In this document: in pieces, positions 1 through 7,959 of the stretch
Layout of the letters: every line of letters starts with the position of its first letter
How positions within the stretch are numbered: position 1 is the stretch's first letter
Assembly (NCBI GenBank): GCA_034111025.1
Contig: JAWUYB010000034.1
Location: forward strand, 1-7,960
Direction: 5' to 3'
Origin: CAJXJP01 sp034111025
GTDB lineage: Bacteria; Patescibacteriota; Gracilibacteria; BD1-5; UBA6164
DNA length: 7,960 nucleotides
Notes under the pieces: generated by a model
Told to the model about the DNA's origin: nothing
The model's database searches: none
What the model saw: the letters and a program-made list of their open reading frames with translations, nothing else
Program-made: the position numbers and the translations under genes

Positions 1-1
1 G

Positions 2-455
2 ATATGAACGGACATTAGTTATATTAAATTTAAAAGTAAATGGATTTATTTATCTATTATGAAAGACATGGTTAGTTGAGAGATATTATCAAACCAAATT
101 TCAGATACTCTCGAATTATGATTTGTTCATGATAGCCTAAAAGACCTTGAGAAATATGATTTAAAGTGAGCATTAATTCATTCAGATCAATGATTTCATT
201 ATACTCATCTAAGCTTTAAAAAATGAGTAGAAAAACTAGGCTGTCTTCAGTCTATGTCGAGGAGATGAAAATGTATTGATAATTCACCTACAGAATCATT
301 TTTTGGTCACATGAAGGATGAAATAGATATTTCTGAGTGTAATACTTTAGAAGCAGTAAAAAAATATATGTTTGAATATAATAATAACAGACCACAATGG
401 AAGAGAAAAAAAAATGACTCCTGTAGAATACAGAAATCACCTTTTAAATAATTAA
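2..455 (+). CDS. IS3-family DDE transposase (orfB), 5' partial, frameshifted near 3' end
   Basis: The integrase-core (rve) part of an IS3-family transposase, which cuts and joins the element's DNA ends. About 149 residues are visible in the main frame. The first catalytic Asp is at 11-13 (GTDISY). The second is in HSDQG, with Asp at 185-187. The Glu is at 293-295 in PTESFFGHMKDE. Exactly 35 residues separate the second Asp from the Glu, the DD(35)E spacing of IS3. TGA is in frame where relatives have Gly (HSDQG, and SRRG before KCIDN), so the element already uses the host's altered code. After YNNNRPQWKRKK a run of nine A (406-414) shifts the frame. The main frame stops at 449-451. The +1 frame gives the expected family ending MTPVEYRNHLLNN and stops at 453-455. 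This could be a mutation, a sequencing error in the homopolymer, or slippage that restores the frame. All catalytic residues lie before the shift. Confidence 0.9.
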
Positions 456-469
456 ATTCTTTTTTATTT

Positions 470-496
470 CCACTATGCTTTAGTGGGGGCAGTTCA
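470..496. repeat. Right terminal inverted repeat of the IS3-family element, with small hairpin
   Basis: The outer end reads TGAACTGCCCCC on the - strand from 496 inward, the expected transposase-recognised terminus. Its inner part contains the perfect 6-bp inverted repeat CCACTA (470-475) and TAGTGG (481-486) with a 5-base loop. Neither strand has a U-tract directly after this hairpin, so it is not a convincing terminator. The matching left repeat is outside the window. Confidence 0.65.
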
Positions 497-509
497 ATAA
501 GTATCTTTT

Positions 510-1799
510 TTATTTTACAATATATTCACAAATTATTTTTATAGTTTTTTTATTAAAATTCTCCCAAGCCCATCATTTTCAAGATCAATTTATAAATAAT
601 TCATTTTTAAATATATTTATATATTTATCAACTGCTTTTTTATCAATATGTTTATTCCTCAATGAGTTTAATTTTTCTTCAAATTCATCATTATACTTAA
701 CATTTTCAATAAAGGGATTATTGTTATAGAAAGTATTTCAAAGAGTTATAACTTTTTTATACTGATTGAGTGCTTGAAGTCAAACACTAGAGTTAATACA
801 CATAGTATAGTCACTTTTTAATATTATGTCATCAATATCTCATTTTTTTATCCATATTATATCTTTATATTTTTTTTGTAGTCTAGTATAATTAACTCTT
901 CCTATATCCATAGGGTGTTCTTTTACAACAATAGTATATTCAGGAAGTATTTTTTTTATACTGTAATAAAAGTCATTAATGAGACTTTCCATGTTATTTA
1001 TATTTGGACTATTGAATATAAGTTGTGTATCATCATGTACTTGTAGAGCTATAAAAAAATATTTTCACTTATCTAATTGAATATTTTTTTCAAACCTTAA
1101 AATATTTTTTTTAATAACTGTTTGAAGATGTTTTTTTATTATATATATAATAAAAAAAATATTAGTTTTAATAGAATGAGACTTTAAAAATAGTAGGAAT
1201 TTTTGTAAAAGACTAAAATAATCTTTTTCTTGAAATAGTTCAATTTTTTTTATCAAATTATTATTTATTCTTTTATACTTTAGTAATTCTTGATAAGAGT
1301 ATTTTGCAATACTAGATTCAGAATTAATTCATTGATCATCAATTTGCAGAGTATTTGGAAAATATCCATTTTCAAAGTAAATAATTTTACAACTATTATC
1401 AAGTCATGCAAGTCTAGCAATTCTAAATATTCAGTTATAGATAATAATAGAATCGATATTATATTGTTTAATTAAACTATCATATTCAAAGTATTCTTTC
1501 AAACTTTCTTTTAGTATATCTGAGTATGCAATACTTCAAAAAAATATTTTTATATATGTAATCAGCTGTTTATATTCTCATTTTTTTTGATGAGGATATT
1601 TTTTTATGTTTTTTTTATCTGGAGTTTCTAATATATCTGTAATTTTTGCCTTTAGTAAATATTTTTTTACTAATTTATTTGGCTGTAAAAAATAACAAGT
1701 ATATCAATTTACTTTGAGTGTCTTGTAAATTGATATATACATATTATATCATGATTCTCAAAGATTTTTTGAAGGAATACCTATTATCTTATTTTTCAT
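510..1799 (-). CDS. KpsS/KpsC-like capsule polysaccharide synthesis protein (probable Kdo-type transferase)
   Basis: A 429-residue protein when TGA is read as Gly. It begins MKNKIIGIPSKNLGESGYN. The central segment YFENGYFPNTLQIDDQGINS (residues 141-160) is the signature stretch of the capsule synthesis family that includes KpsS and KpsC. In Gram-negative group 2 capsules these transfer Kdo from CMP-Kdo to build a short linker on the lipid anchor. Downstream are a KEHPMD segment (His295-Pro296) and INSSVG (Ser337-Ser338), the HP and SS motifs of GT-B enzymes that use CMP-sugars. Length is near that of KpsS. The start was chosen because the same-frame stop at 1803-1805 lies just upstream and the ATG overlaps the end of the preceding glycosyltransferase gene by 11 bp; a later ATG at 1742 would remove the first beta strand. 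It is the last gene of the operon. A CMP-Kdo synthetase gene in the same operon supports a Kdo-related role. Family membership is fairly sure; the exact linkage made is unknown. Confidence 0.75.
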
Positions 1800-2946
1800 T
1801 CATTAATAATTCAAATATTAATTTTTTACTCTTCGTAACTCACTCTGCATTAAGTGATATAATCTTATTAGATTGTCTATTTATATCATCTTCTATATTA
1901 TTTTTATTTTTAATTATTTTTATTATATTTTCATATAATTCTCATTTTTTATATAAAGAATTATATATATTTATTTCTTTGTTTCATCATAAATCAACAG
2001 TTAACAAAAAGTTTTTATATAATGAAGCTTCTATCATCGACATTGAATAATTTTCCCGAGAAGGAATAATATAGTATGTTGAATATTCAAGCAATTTATA
2101 TTTTTCATCTCAATATATCTCTCATTTATATATAAATCATTTTGTGTTTTTTAAATGATCAATTTTTTCTCTAATAATTTCTTCTCATATTTTTCAAATT
2201 AAAATAAATTCTATATTATTATTATTACTTAAAACTTTTTCAATTGTATCTAATAAACCATGAGTATTTTTTCTTATTTGCAATCCTCAAATATAAAGAA
2301 ATCTTTTTTTTGAATAGTCTTTTTGTAAATTATCTATTATTTTTAAATTTATTATAAAGTTTGGAATAATATATTTTTTTATAAAATTAATTTTATAAAA
2401 TCCCTCAAGTTCTTCTAATAATGCTTTTGAAGGAGATGATATTACATATCATAGATTGTTTGATTTTTTTAAAAATATAGTTTCTAAGAAAATCAATATT
2501 TTTTTATAAAATATATTGATAAATCATTTTTTCTTTTCTATCTCTGACGCTAAAAATCATTCAGGAGAATGTAATCTCATTATATGTTGTATGTCTTTTC
2601 TAAAAGTAAAAAAATTATATAAAAATAAAGGAGTATGCGTTTCTTGAGTTTCTATAATTCTTATATGATTTTTCTTTATTAATGTTGGTAAAATAAATGA
2701 TAATTTTACCATAAATAATATTTTTCATATTAATCATTTATTTCTAATAAAAATAGGAATTACTAATATTTTATTTCATACTCTATACTCATTTTTTATA
2801 GTATGAGATTTAGATACTATAATTATTTGTTCAATATTTTTTTCGTTATTAAAAATCTCAATTATATTATCAAGATAGTATGCAATTCATCTTTTATATC
2901 AAGATAATTGTTGAAATTCAGAAGTTATGTAACAAATATTATTCAT
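1789..2946 (-). CDS. GT4-family glycosyltransferase (GT-B, retaining)
   Basis: A 385-residue glycosyltransferase expected to move a sugar from a nucleotide-sugar donor onto the growing glycan at the inner membrane face. The N-terminal acceptor half starts MNNICYITSEFQQLSG and includes RLHSPEGF near residue 126, a common early motif of the family. The donor half starts at FLYIGGLQIRKNTHGLL (GG at 220 and nearby), corresponding to the usual G-R-x-x-x-K-G region. The C-terminal signature is IPSRENYSMSMIEAS, with Glu298 and Glu306 forming the E-x7-E motif of GT4 enzymes. Many glycines, including one in IGGL, are TGA codons. The gene overlaps the end of the upstream glycosyltransferase by 8 bp and its 3' end overlaps the KpsS/C-like gene by 11 bp, so translation is probably coupled. 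Donor sugar and linkage cannot be read from sequence. Confidence 0.85.
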
Positions 2947-3940
2947 TTATTTTTAATATATCTATGTTAAAATTAGTATTTAATTCTTTTATTATTAATT
3001 TTTCTTCATTAGGTAAATTATTGAAATCAATTAAAAATTTATCTCAATTCTGAATGTTTAATATTATTGTAGAGTAGTATGTTAAATAAATATTTTTTCA
3101 AAACATAGATAGATAAATATCTAATAACTCAGAAGGTATAAATTTATTAATAACTTTATACTCATTTTCATAATAAGTAGTATTTTCTAGTGGGTGAGGT
3201 TTAATATATAAATTATATCATTGGAATTTTCTTTGAATTTTTTCTAAATTTCTTAAATAATCACTTTTATTTATCCTTCATTCATCTATTAAATTTTGAG
3301 AAAATAATATAATATTGTTATTATTATTTATTATTTTATCTAATCATTTAATATAAGATTTAAATATATTTTCTAAATACTCTTTAGAATCTTTTATTAA
3401 GCTTAAATCAATTGCATCTATATAATATTTTTTATTATATAAATAATTTTTTCAAATTTCTCTACGTTTATTTATTTTACAGAATTTTAAAAATAAATTA
3501 TATATCTTGTTTACTTTAAATTTATTTTCAAATTTATATTTTTTATATATTAATCAATATAAATTATTATTTATTAAAATTAATTCTTTATTTCTTATTC
3601 ATACTGAATTTATAATTATTTGATTTGATATATTATTATCATCACTAATTATTAAATTATATTTTCTATATTTATATAGATTTATATAACAGTATATATA
3701 ATTAAAAGGAATTTTATATAGAAAATTTTTAAAGTTATAATTTTCTCAACAACAAACAAAGTATTTAATGTTGTTTTCATTAAATACTTTGTTGTACTTT
3801 CACAAATAAAAGAAATTATTTGTATTATTAATAATCAATAAATATTTTTTTATATTAAATTTATTAATTAATGAAATATAATAAATAATATGAAAAACAT
3901 TATTTATTATAAAAACATAATTTTTATTTTCTTTTAACAT
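2939..3940 (-). CDS. Sialyl/polysialyltransferase-like GT-B glycosyltransferase (CMP-sugar user)
   Basis: A 333-residue, strongly Lys/Asn/Ile-rich protein. Three motifs of bacterial GT-B sialyltransferases (GT52/GT38/GT80 type) appear in the right order: LIDEGRI (D219-E220-G221, the D/E-D/E-G motif, its Gly a TGA codon), YIKPHPLE (His249-Pro250, which binds the CMP part), and YYSTIILN (Ser290-Thr291, the S-S/T motif that binds the CMP phosphate). INKFIPSELLD between the last two resembles the IP-x-E stretch of GT52 and polysialyltransferases. Known relatives move sialic acid from CMP-Neu5Ac. Because the operon encodes a CMP-Kdo synthetase and no visible sialic acid genes, CMP-Kdo is a plausible donor here (inference). 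No signal peptide or membrane segment is evident, so it is probably cytoplasmic and peripheral. The first 150 residues are poorly conserved in appearance and very AT-rich in DNA. It overlaps the preceding methyltransferase by 17 bp and the next gene by 8 bp. Confidence 0.6.
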
Positions 3941-4868
3941 AACTATTTATTAATTTTATAATTTTCTTAGTATTATAATCTCATATAATTTTTTTCGAAA
4001 ATGTTATTATTTTAAATTCAATTTTTGAAATTCTATTTATATTTTTTAATACGAATTTCTTTATTTCTTTATAATTTTCTACTTTAATTTCTGATTTATT
4101 ATCACTTTTTTTAGCAATAACTCTAATAATATCTCAAAAAGTTTCATCATTTGACTCCTCTATTTTTAAAATAGTAAATCAGTTAATTTTAAGTAAATTA
4201 GATAGACTTATCTTAGAAAAATTATATAAATGTGCTATGTTAATCATTCATATTCAAGACCAATTTCAAAGTACATTGGGGACTTCAATAAATAATAATC
4301 AATTTTCTTTTAATTTTTTATGATTTTCTTTAATTATATGATTAATATCATATATATGTTCTAGTACATGAAAATGTGAAATTATATCAAAATAATTATC
4401 TTTTAAAACAACATTTTCATATATGTCATTTTTAATATTAATATTTTTTTCATTTATTGCATAGTTTGCGTAATCTCATGTTGGCTCAATTCCAGTTTCA
4501 TCTATATTATAAAATTGTTTTATTAACCATAAATAACTTCATTCTCAACTTCATATTTCTAAATATTTTAATCAATCTGAAAGGTAATCATTAATAAATG
4601 ATATTCTTTTAGATGCTCTTCCAATAAACCTTAAAAAATAATCTTCGTTTGGAGTTCATATTGATTCATAATATTTTCTATAATCATTTTTATAAAAATT
4701 ATTAAGGAAATCTTTATCAGGCAATGGATTTGTCATTATGAATCAACATTTTTTACAAATAGCAGTATTAATTTTGAATCAATACCTGTCTTTATCTGTA
4801 ATAATTGAAAAATCTATTCATTTACAAATTTTACAATTATCTTTTATTTCATTTAATTTAATTTTCAT
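3924..4868 (-). CDS. Class I SAM-dependent methyltransferase with N-terminal four-Cys knuckle
   Basis: A 314-residue methyltransferase. The N-terminus carries a CxxC...CxxC knuckle (Cys12, Cys15, Cys38, Cys41, the last in ICKKCGFIMTNP), which normally binds zinc and is typical of sugar or glycan methyltransferases beginning CxxC...C-x-x-CGL-x-x-x-NP. Then comes the SAM-binding domain: motif I LEIGSGEGSYL (Glu104 to Gly110), an acidic loop near TGIEPTGDYANYA, and SHFHVLEHIYD, the usual D/H-x-LEH stretch. LKENGLLFIEVPN forms the following strand. All three motif I glycines are TGA codons, so this gene makes no sense under the standard code. It probably methylates a sugar of the glycan or of a precursor; capping of a chain end is another option. 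It overlaps the upstream methyltransferase by 11 bp and the downstream GT-B gene by 17 bp. The C-terminal 80 residues are Lys/Ile-rich and unassigned. Confidence 0.8.
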
Positions 4869-5604
4869 TATTTATTTTTGCAATTAATATAATTACTTCG
4901 GCATTAACTTTATCTTCATTATTTTCAATTTTGTATATTCATCACATTTCTCAATGATTATTTTTTACCATAATATCTCATGAATTCTGTTTATATGAGT
5001 CAATTATTTTAAATCAATTTTGTTCTAATTTATTTCTAAATTCTTCATAATTATAATCTTGAAAATGATGTTCAGTTAATCACCACTTGTTAGGAGATGA
5101 ACAAAAAAATAATCAATCATTTTTTAAATGATTTTTTAAATTAATTAAATATTGATTAACTAATTCATCTGTAGGTAAATGTTCTATAGTTTCAAAACTA
5201 ATTATTTTATCGAATTTATCTTTTAATTTAATGTTACTTGCATCTCCTTCAATAAAATTTATATTTTTTTCTTTATGATATTTATTTGCATATTTTACAG
5301 CAAAATTTGATAAATCTACTCAAAATATTTTACTATTATTTTTAGCTAAATAATTACTTCAATATCAAAATCCACAAGCTATATCAAGAATCACATCATT
5401 TTCATTATATATATACTTATTTGCAAATATATACCTGTTGTAATGGAAAGCTCTTCTGAATCAGTTATACATATTTAATGATGCATCCATATGTTCAGCT
5501 TTTTCCTTTATTAATTTAATAGCATCAATTATATTTATTTTTCATCTAGCTATAGTAGGCAATATAGATATAAACATTAACATTGATATATAAAGATTGT
5601 ACAT
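4858..5604 (-). CDS. Class I SAM-dependent methyltransferase (Methyltransf_11/25 type)
   Basis: A 248-residue methyltransferase. Motif I is ILDIACGFGYGS (Asp74 onward), the next strand ends in IFGVDLS, ISFETIEHL (residues 135-143) is the post-I region, and LKNDGLFFCSSPN is the late strand typical of small-molecule O- or N-methyltransferases. Two of the glycines in motif I are TGA and one is GGA. The start at 5604 gives only a 2-bp gap after the KdsB stop. It adds a hydrophobic stretch (residues 5-18) that is odd for a cytosolic enzyme, so a downstream ATG, for example Met39 at 5490, is possible. The substrate is unknown. Its place right after kdsB and before a second methyltransferase suggests modification of the locus's glycan or of a nucleotide-activated sugar. 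Confidence 0.8.
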
Positions 5605-5606
5605 TT

Positions 5607-6362
5607 TTATTTTTTAAGTATTAATTCTAATTTTTCTAAATCTTCTTTTGTGTCAATTCATATACTATCAAATGTTGTTTTAATAATTTTGATTTTATAT
5701 CAATTTTCTAATATTCTTAATTGTTCTAAACTTTCCATTTTTTCTGCAAATGTTTGTTCCATTTGTACATACTGTAACAAAAAATCTCTTTTGTAAGCAT
5801 AGAGTCATAAGTGTTTTTTATAGTCTTCTAATTTTAAGCTATATTCTTCTATATTCGCAGTTCTATCAAAAGGTATAATATTTCTAGAAAAATATAATGC
5901 CATTCAATTTTTATCTGTAATAAGTTTTACATTATGAGGTTTTCTAACTTCTTCTAACGAATTAAAATGAGTATTAGCTGTACACATAACGGTAGTATCA
6001 TCACTATTAATAATTCAATCTATTATTTCATTAATTGTTTCAGGATCTACTAATGGTTCATCTCATTGAATATTTAATACAACATCATATTCAGGATACA
6101 TAGAAGCAACTTCAGCTACTCTATCGCTACCCGTGATATGTTTATTAGAAGTCATAACTGTATTAGACGTAAATTTTTCACATCTAGTAATAATACGTTG
6201 ATCATCAGTCGCAATTACCACTTTATCAGCTTTTGATTTAACACAAGCTTCATAAGTCATTTCTGATATGGTCTTTCAGTTAGATAATTCTATTAAATGT
6301 TTTTCTGGAAGTCTTGTACTTCATAATCTACAAGGTAATACAATTAATACTTTATTTGTCAT
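5607..6362 (-). CDS. kdsB: 3-deoxy-manno-octulosonate cytidylyltransferase (CMP-Kdo synthetase)
   Basis: A 251-residue enzyme that joins CTP and Kdo to make CMP-Kdo, the activated donor for Kdo transferases; it acts in the cytoplasm. Length matches the family (about 245-255). Recognised motifs in order: PCRLGSTRLPEK (residues 10-21, nucleotide-binding loop), VVIATDDQRI (48-57), VMTSNKHITGSDRVAEV, VVLNIQGDEPLVDP with Gly100-Asp101-Glu102, NVKLITDKNGMALYFSR, HLGLYAYKRDFL, SLEQLRILENGYKI (Gly at about 221), and SIGIDTKEDL near the end. The Gly in RLGST, NIQGDEP and LENGY are all TGA codons. The SGSDR/TGSDR and QGDEP segments favour KdsB over NeuA or pseudaminate cytidylyltransferases. The gap to the upstream gene is 6 bp and to the downstream methyltransferase 2 bp. 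GC is clearly higher than in the neighbouring glycosyltransferase genes. KdsA, KdsC and KdsD are not in the window and must be elsewhere if Kdo is made by the cell. Confidence 0.93.
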
Positions 6363-6368
6363 ATTTTT

Positions 6369-6875
6369 TTATTTATCTAATATTATACTTCTATAAAAAA
6401 ATGATTGCATCATTTCTGGAGTAAATTTTCATCTATAAAAATCATTACAGAACCAGTTTATGAATTCTTGATAATTTTGAGGTTGAGATATTGCATTTAT
6501 AAATAATTTATCATTTATAACTTTCGAATCATTAATATTACTCATTTCAAGTATAGTAACTACTTTTATACTTGATTTAATTATTATTCATTCTGGTCAA
6601 AATATTTCAGCAATAATTGCCTTGTTAGATTTTTCTCATCAACTTAAATTAAATGATTCAATTACTTGAGTATTTACACTGTCTACAGCATTAAATAAGT
6701 GTAAATTTCAATTTACTTGCAGCTGACTAGATAACTTTGTATATATACCATTCTGACTTCTAATTATTTGTGCAATATTATTTCCATATTCTTCAAATAA
6801 ATCACCTAATCTAGTCTCTTTTAAGGAATTATTATCTCATAATATCGGATGATATTGATCTTTTATTTTATCCAT
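6369..6875 (-). CDS. Conserved-looking protein of unknown function, 168 residues
   Basis: I do not recognise this protein. It begins MDKIKDQYHPILGDNNS and ends FFYRSIILDK. The composition is that of a soluble alpha/beta protein, with no signal peptide, membrane segment or cysteine cluster. Visible landmarks are RLGDLFEEYGNNIAQIIRSQ in the first third, a central NLSGGEKSNKAIIAEIFGPEG (the SGG pair both TGA; not a P-loop or ABC signature in context), and a C-terminal aromatic stretch QNYQEFINWFCNDFYRGKF. Codon use, including TGA glycine, and the 6-bp gap to kdsB show a real gene in the operon. It lies between flippase and kdsB, so a role in the same glycan pathway is likely, but no activity can be assigned. 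The ATG at 6875 was chosen because it begins the open frame nearest the spacer and is preceded by the AT-rich leader. Confidence 0.7.
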
Positions 6876-6963
6876 ACTTTATATAAAAATATATATATAT
6901 ATAATACTTTTTTTTCAATAAAAAAAAAGATATTATTAGTTTTAATGTTAAAAACTATAATTT
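6876..6963. other. 88-bp intergenic spacer with possible weak promoter, - strand
   Basis: This is the only real gap within the gene cluster. It is almost pure A/T. It contains a T8-CAAT-A9 palindrome (6908-6928) and a TA dinucleotide run (about 6890-6904). On the - strand, TTGAAA (6918-6913) lies 17 bases before TATATA (6895-6890), 14 bases before the ATG of the 168-residue gene, so a weak promoter with a very short leader is possible. In such AT-rich DNA these hexamers are expected by chance. The palindrome has no GC stem and is not a credible terminator. Confidence 0.25.
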
Positions 6964-7959
6964 TTATTTTATCTTTTTGATTTCCATAAACAATCACTTA
7001 AATGTTGATAAATTTATAATTACAAAAATTACAGACCATAATAAAAATGTAACTAATAATAATATAAAAGAATCTATTCTAGAATAATTTTGTACATTAG
7101 GTATAATATATATATGTAAACATATTCATATTGATCACATAATAAGAATATTTTTTAAAATATTCTTATACTGAAATATAATTAAGTAATCTTTTCTTAA
7201 TGCAATTTCTGAAAGCACAAAAATTAATAACCATCATAATCAAGTAGCTAATGCAGCTCAATTAACTCATAGACTATTTATTAAAAATATATTCATAAAA
7301 AAATTAAAAATTACAGCTATAAATATTATTTTAACTCTTTCTTTAACTTTTCAAATGCTCGCTAGTATACTAAAATTTATTTGAAGTAAGAAATTAAATA
7401 CTAGTAATAAAATAGAATATTGCAGTATGTTTCATGATTCTATAAATTTCTCTCAAAATAATGTATAAGCAATTATTTTAGCAAATATAAAAAAGAAAAT
7501 ATTAAACATTATTCAGATTGCAATGAAATTTTTTGTAAAAATATTTTTAACCAATTGTATCTTTGTTATATCTCATTTTCAATGCATTTCAGATATAACA
7601 GGAAATAAGAATACAAAAATTGGTCAAATTAATACAAAAGGGATAGTTATAATTGAAAGGTAATTAGTATAATATCATGCTTCATGTGTTCATAAAAAAT
7701 ATATAATCATTTGCATATCCATTTGTCATAATAAAGAAGATGCAGATGTACCTATCACTACTAAGCCTGAGTATTTAAGAATTTTTTTAATAAAAGTACT
7801 ATTTTTAGTAATACTTATATTGTTTAAATATTTTTTATAATAAACCTTTATGAAAATAATTATAGCAAATACTATTCAAAGATATAAACCAATAAGCCAA
7901 GAATAACTATAATTTAAAAGTGTTGATTTATCGCTCAAAAAAACATAAATAATACTTAA
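6964..7959 (-). CDS. Wzx-type polysaccharide flippase (O-antigen/teichoic acid exporter family), N-terminus outside window
   Basis: A membrane transporter of the MATE-like polysaccharide exporter group that flips lipid-linked oligosaccharide units across the inner membrane. The 331 C-terminal residues are visible; the family is usually about 420-500 long, so roughly 100 or more residues lie beyond the window. Several hydrophobic helices separated by short charged loops are seen. Diagnostic stretches are LLGQMDMQMIIYFLGTHEAG followed by YYTNY, IGPIFVFLFPVISEMHGKGD, FGEKFIESG, and a LINSLGVNGAALATGLGW helix hairpin typical of the C-terminal half. Many of these glycines are TGA. It is first in the visible gene order and separated by 88 bp from the rest. 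Its presence suggests the glycan is built on a lipid carrier by the flippase (Wzx) route. That contrasts with the ABC-transporter export usual for KpsC/KpsS capsules. Confidence 0.88.

Larger units (their letters stand above)
1..496 (+). mobile_element. IS3-family insertion sequence, right end
   Basis: The right-hand part of an IS3-family element. It carries the C-terminal catalytic core of the transposase, about 40 bases after the stop, and a right terminal inverted repeat ending at 496. Read inward on the - strand the end is TGAACTGCCCCC, matching the TGAACTG/TGGACTG-type ends with C-rich continuation common in this family. The left end, orfA and the first part of orfB lie before the window, so the inverted repeat pair and the target duplication cannot be checked. 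The element sits 13 bases beyond the stop codon of the last capsule-type gene and runs convergent to it. Confidence 0.85.

Noticed and set aside
470..486. Factor-independent terminator between the convergent transposase and capsule-type genes
   Set aside because: The 6-bp hairpin is inside the IS terminal repeat and has no adjacent U-tract on either strand.
1065..1256. Short separate gene on the - strand
   Set aside because: It is an internal fragment of the KpsS/C-like gene, ending only at a TGA that is read as Gly.
1290..1475. Open frame of 61 codons on the + strand
   Set aside because: Antisense to the conserved FENG...DDQG region of the KpsS/C-like gene; no recognisable protein.
1718..2050. 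Open frame of 110 codons on the + strand
   Set aside because: It lies antisense to the GT4 glycosyltransferase and the start of the KpsS/C-like gene, both supported by motifs; low-complexity Ile/Phe/Ser composition is what antisense AT-rich DNA gives.
6063..6260. Truncated or broken KdsB gene
   Set aside because: The apparent stop is TGA in NIQ-G-DEP, a universally conserved Gly; with code 25 the gene is complete at 251 residues.
6908..6928. T8-CAAT-A9 palindrome as terminator of the flippase gene
   Set aside because: The stem is only A-T pairs and such runs are common in this DNA.
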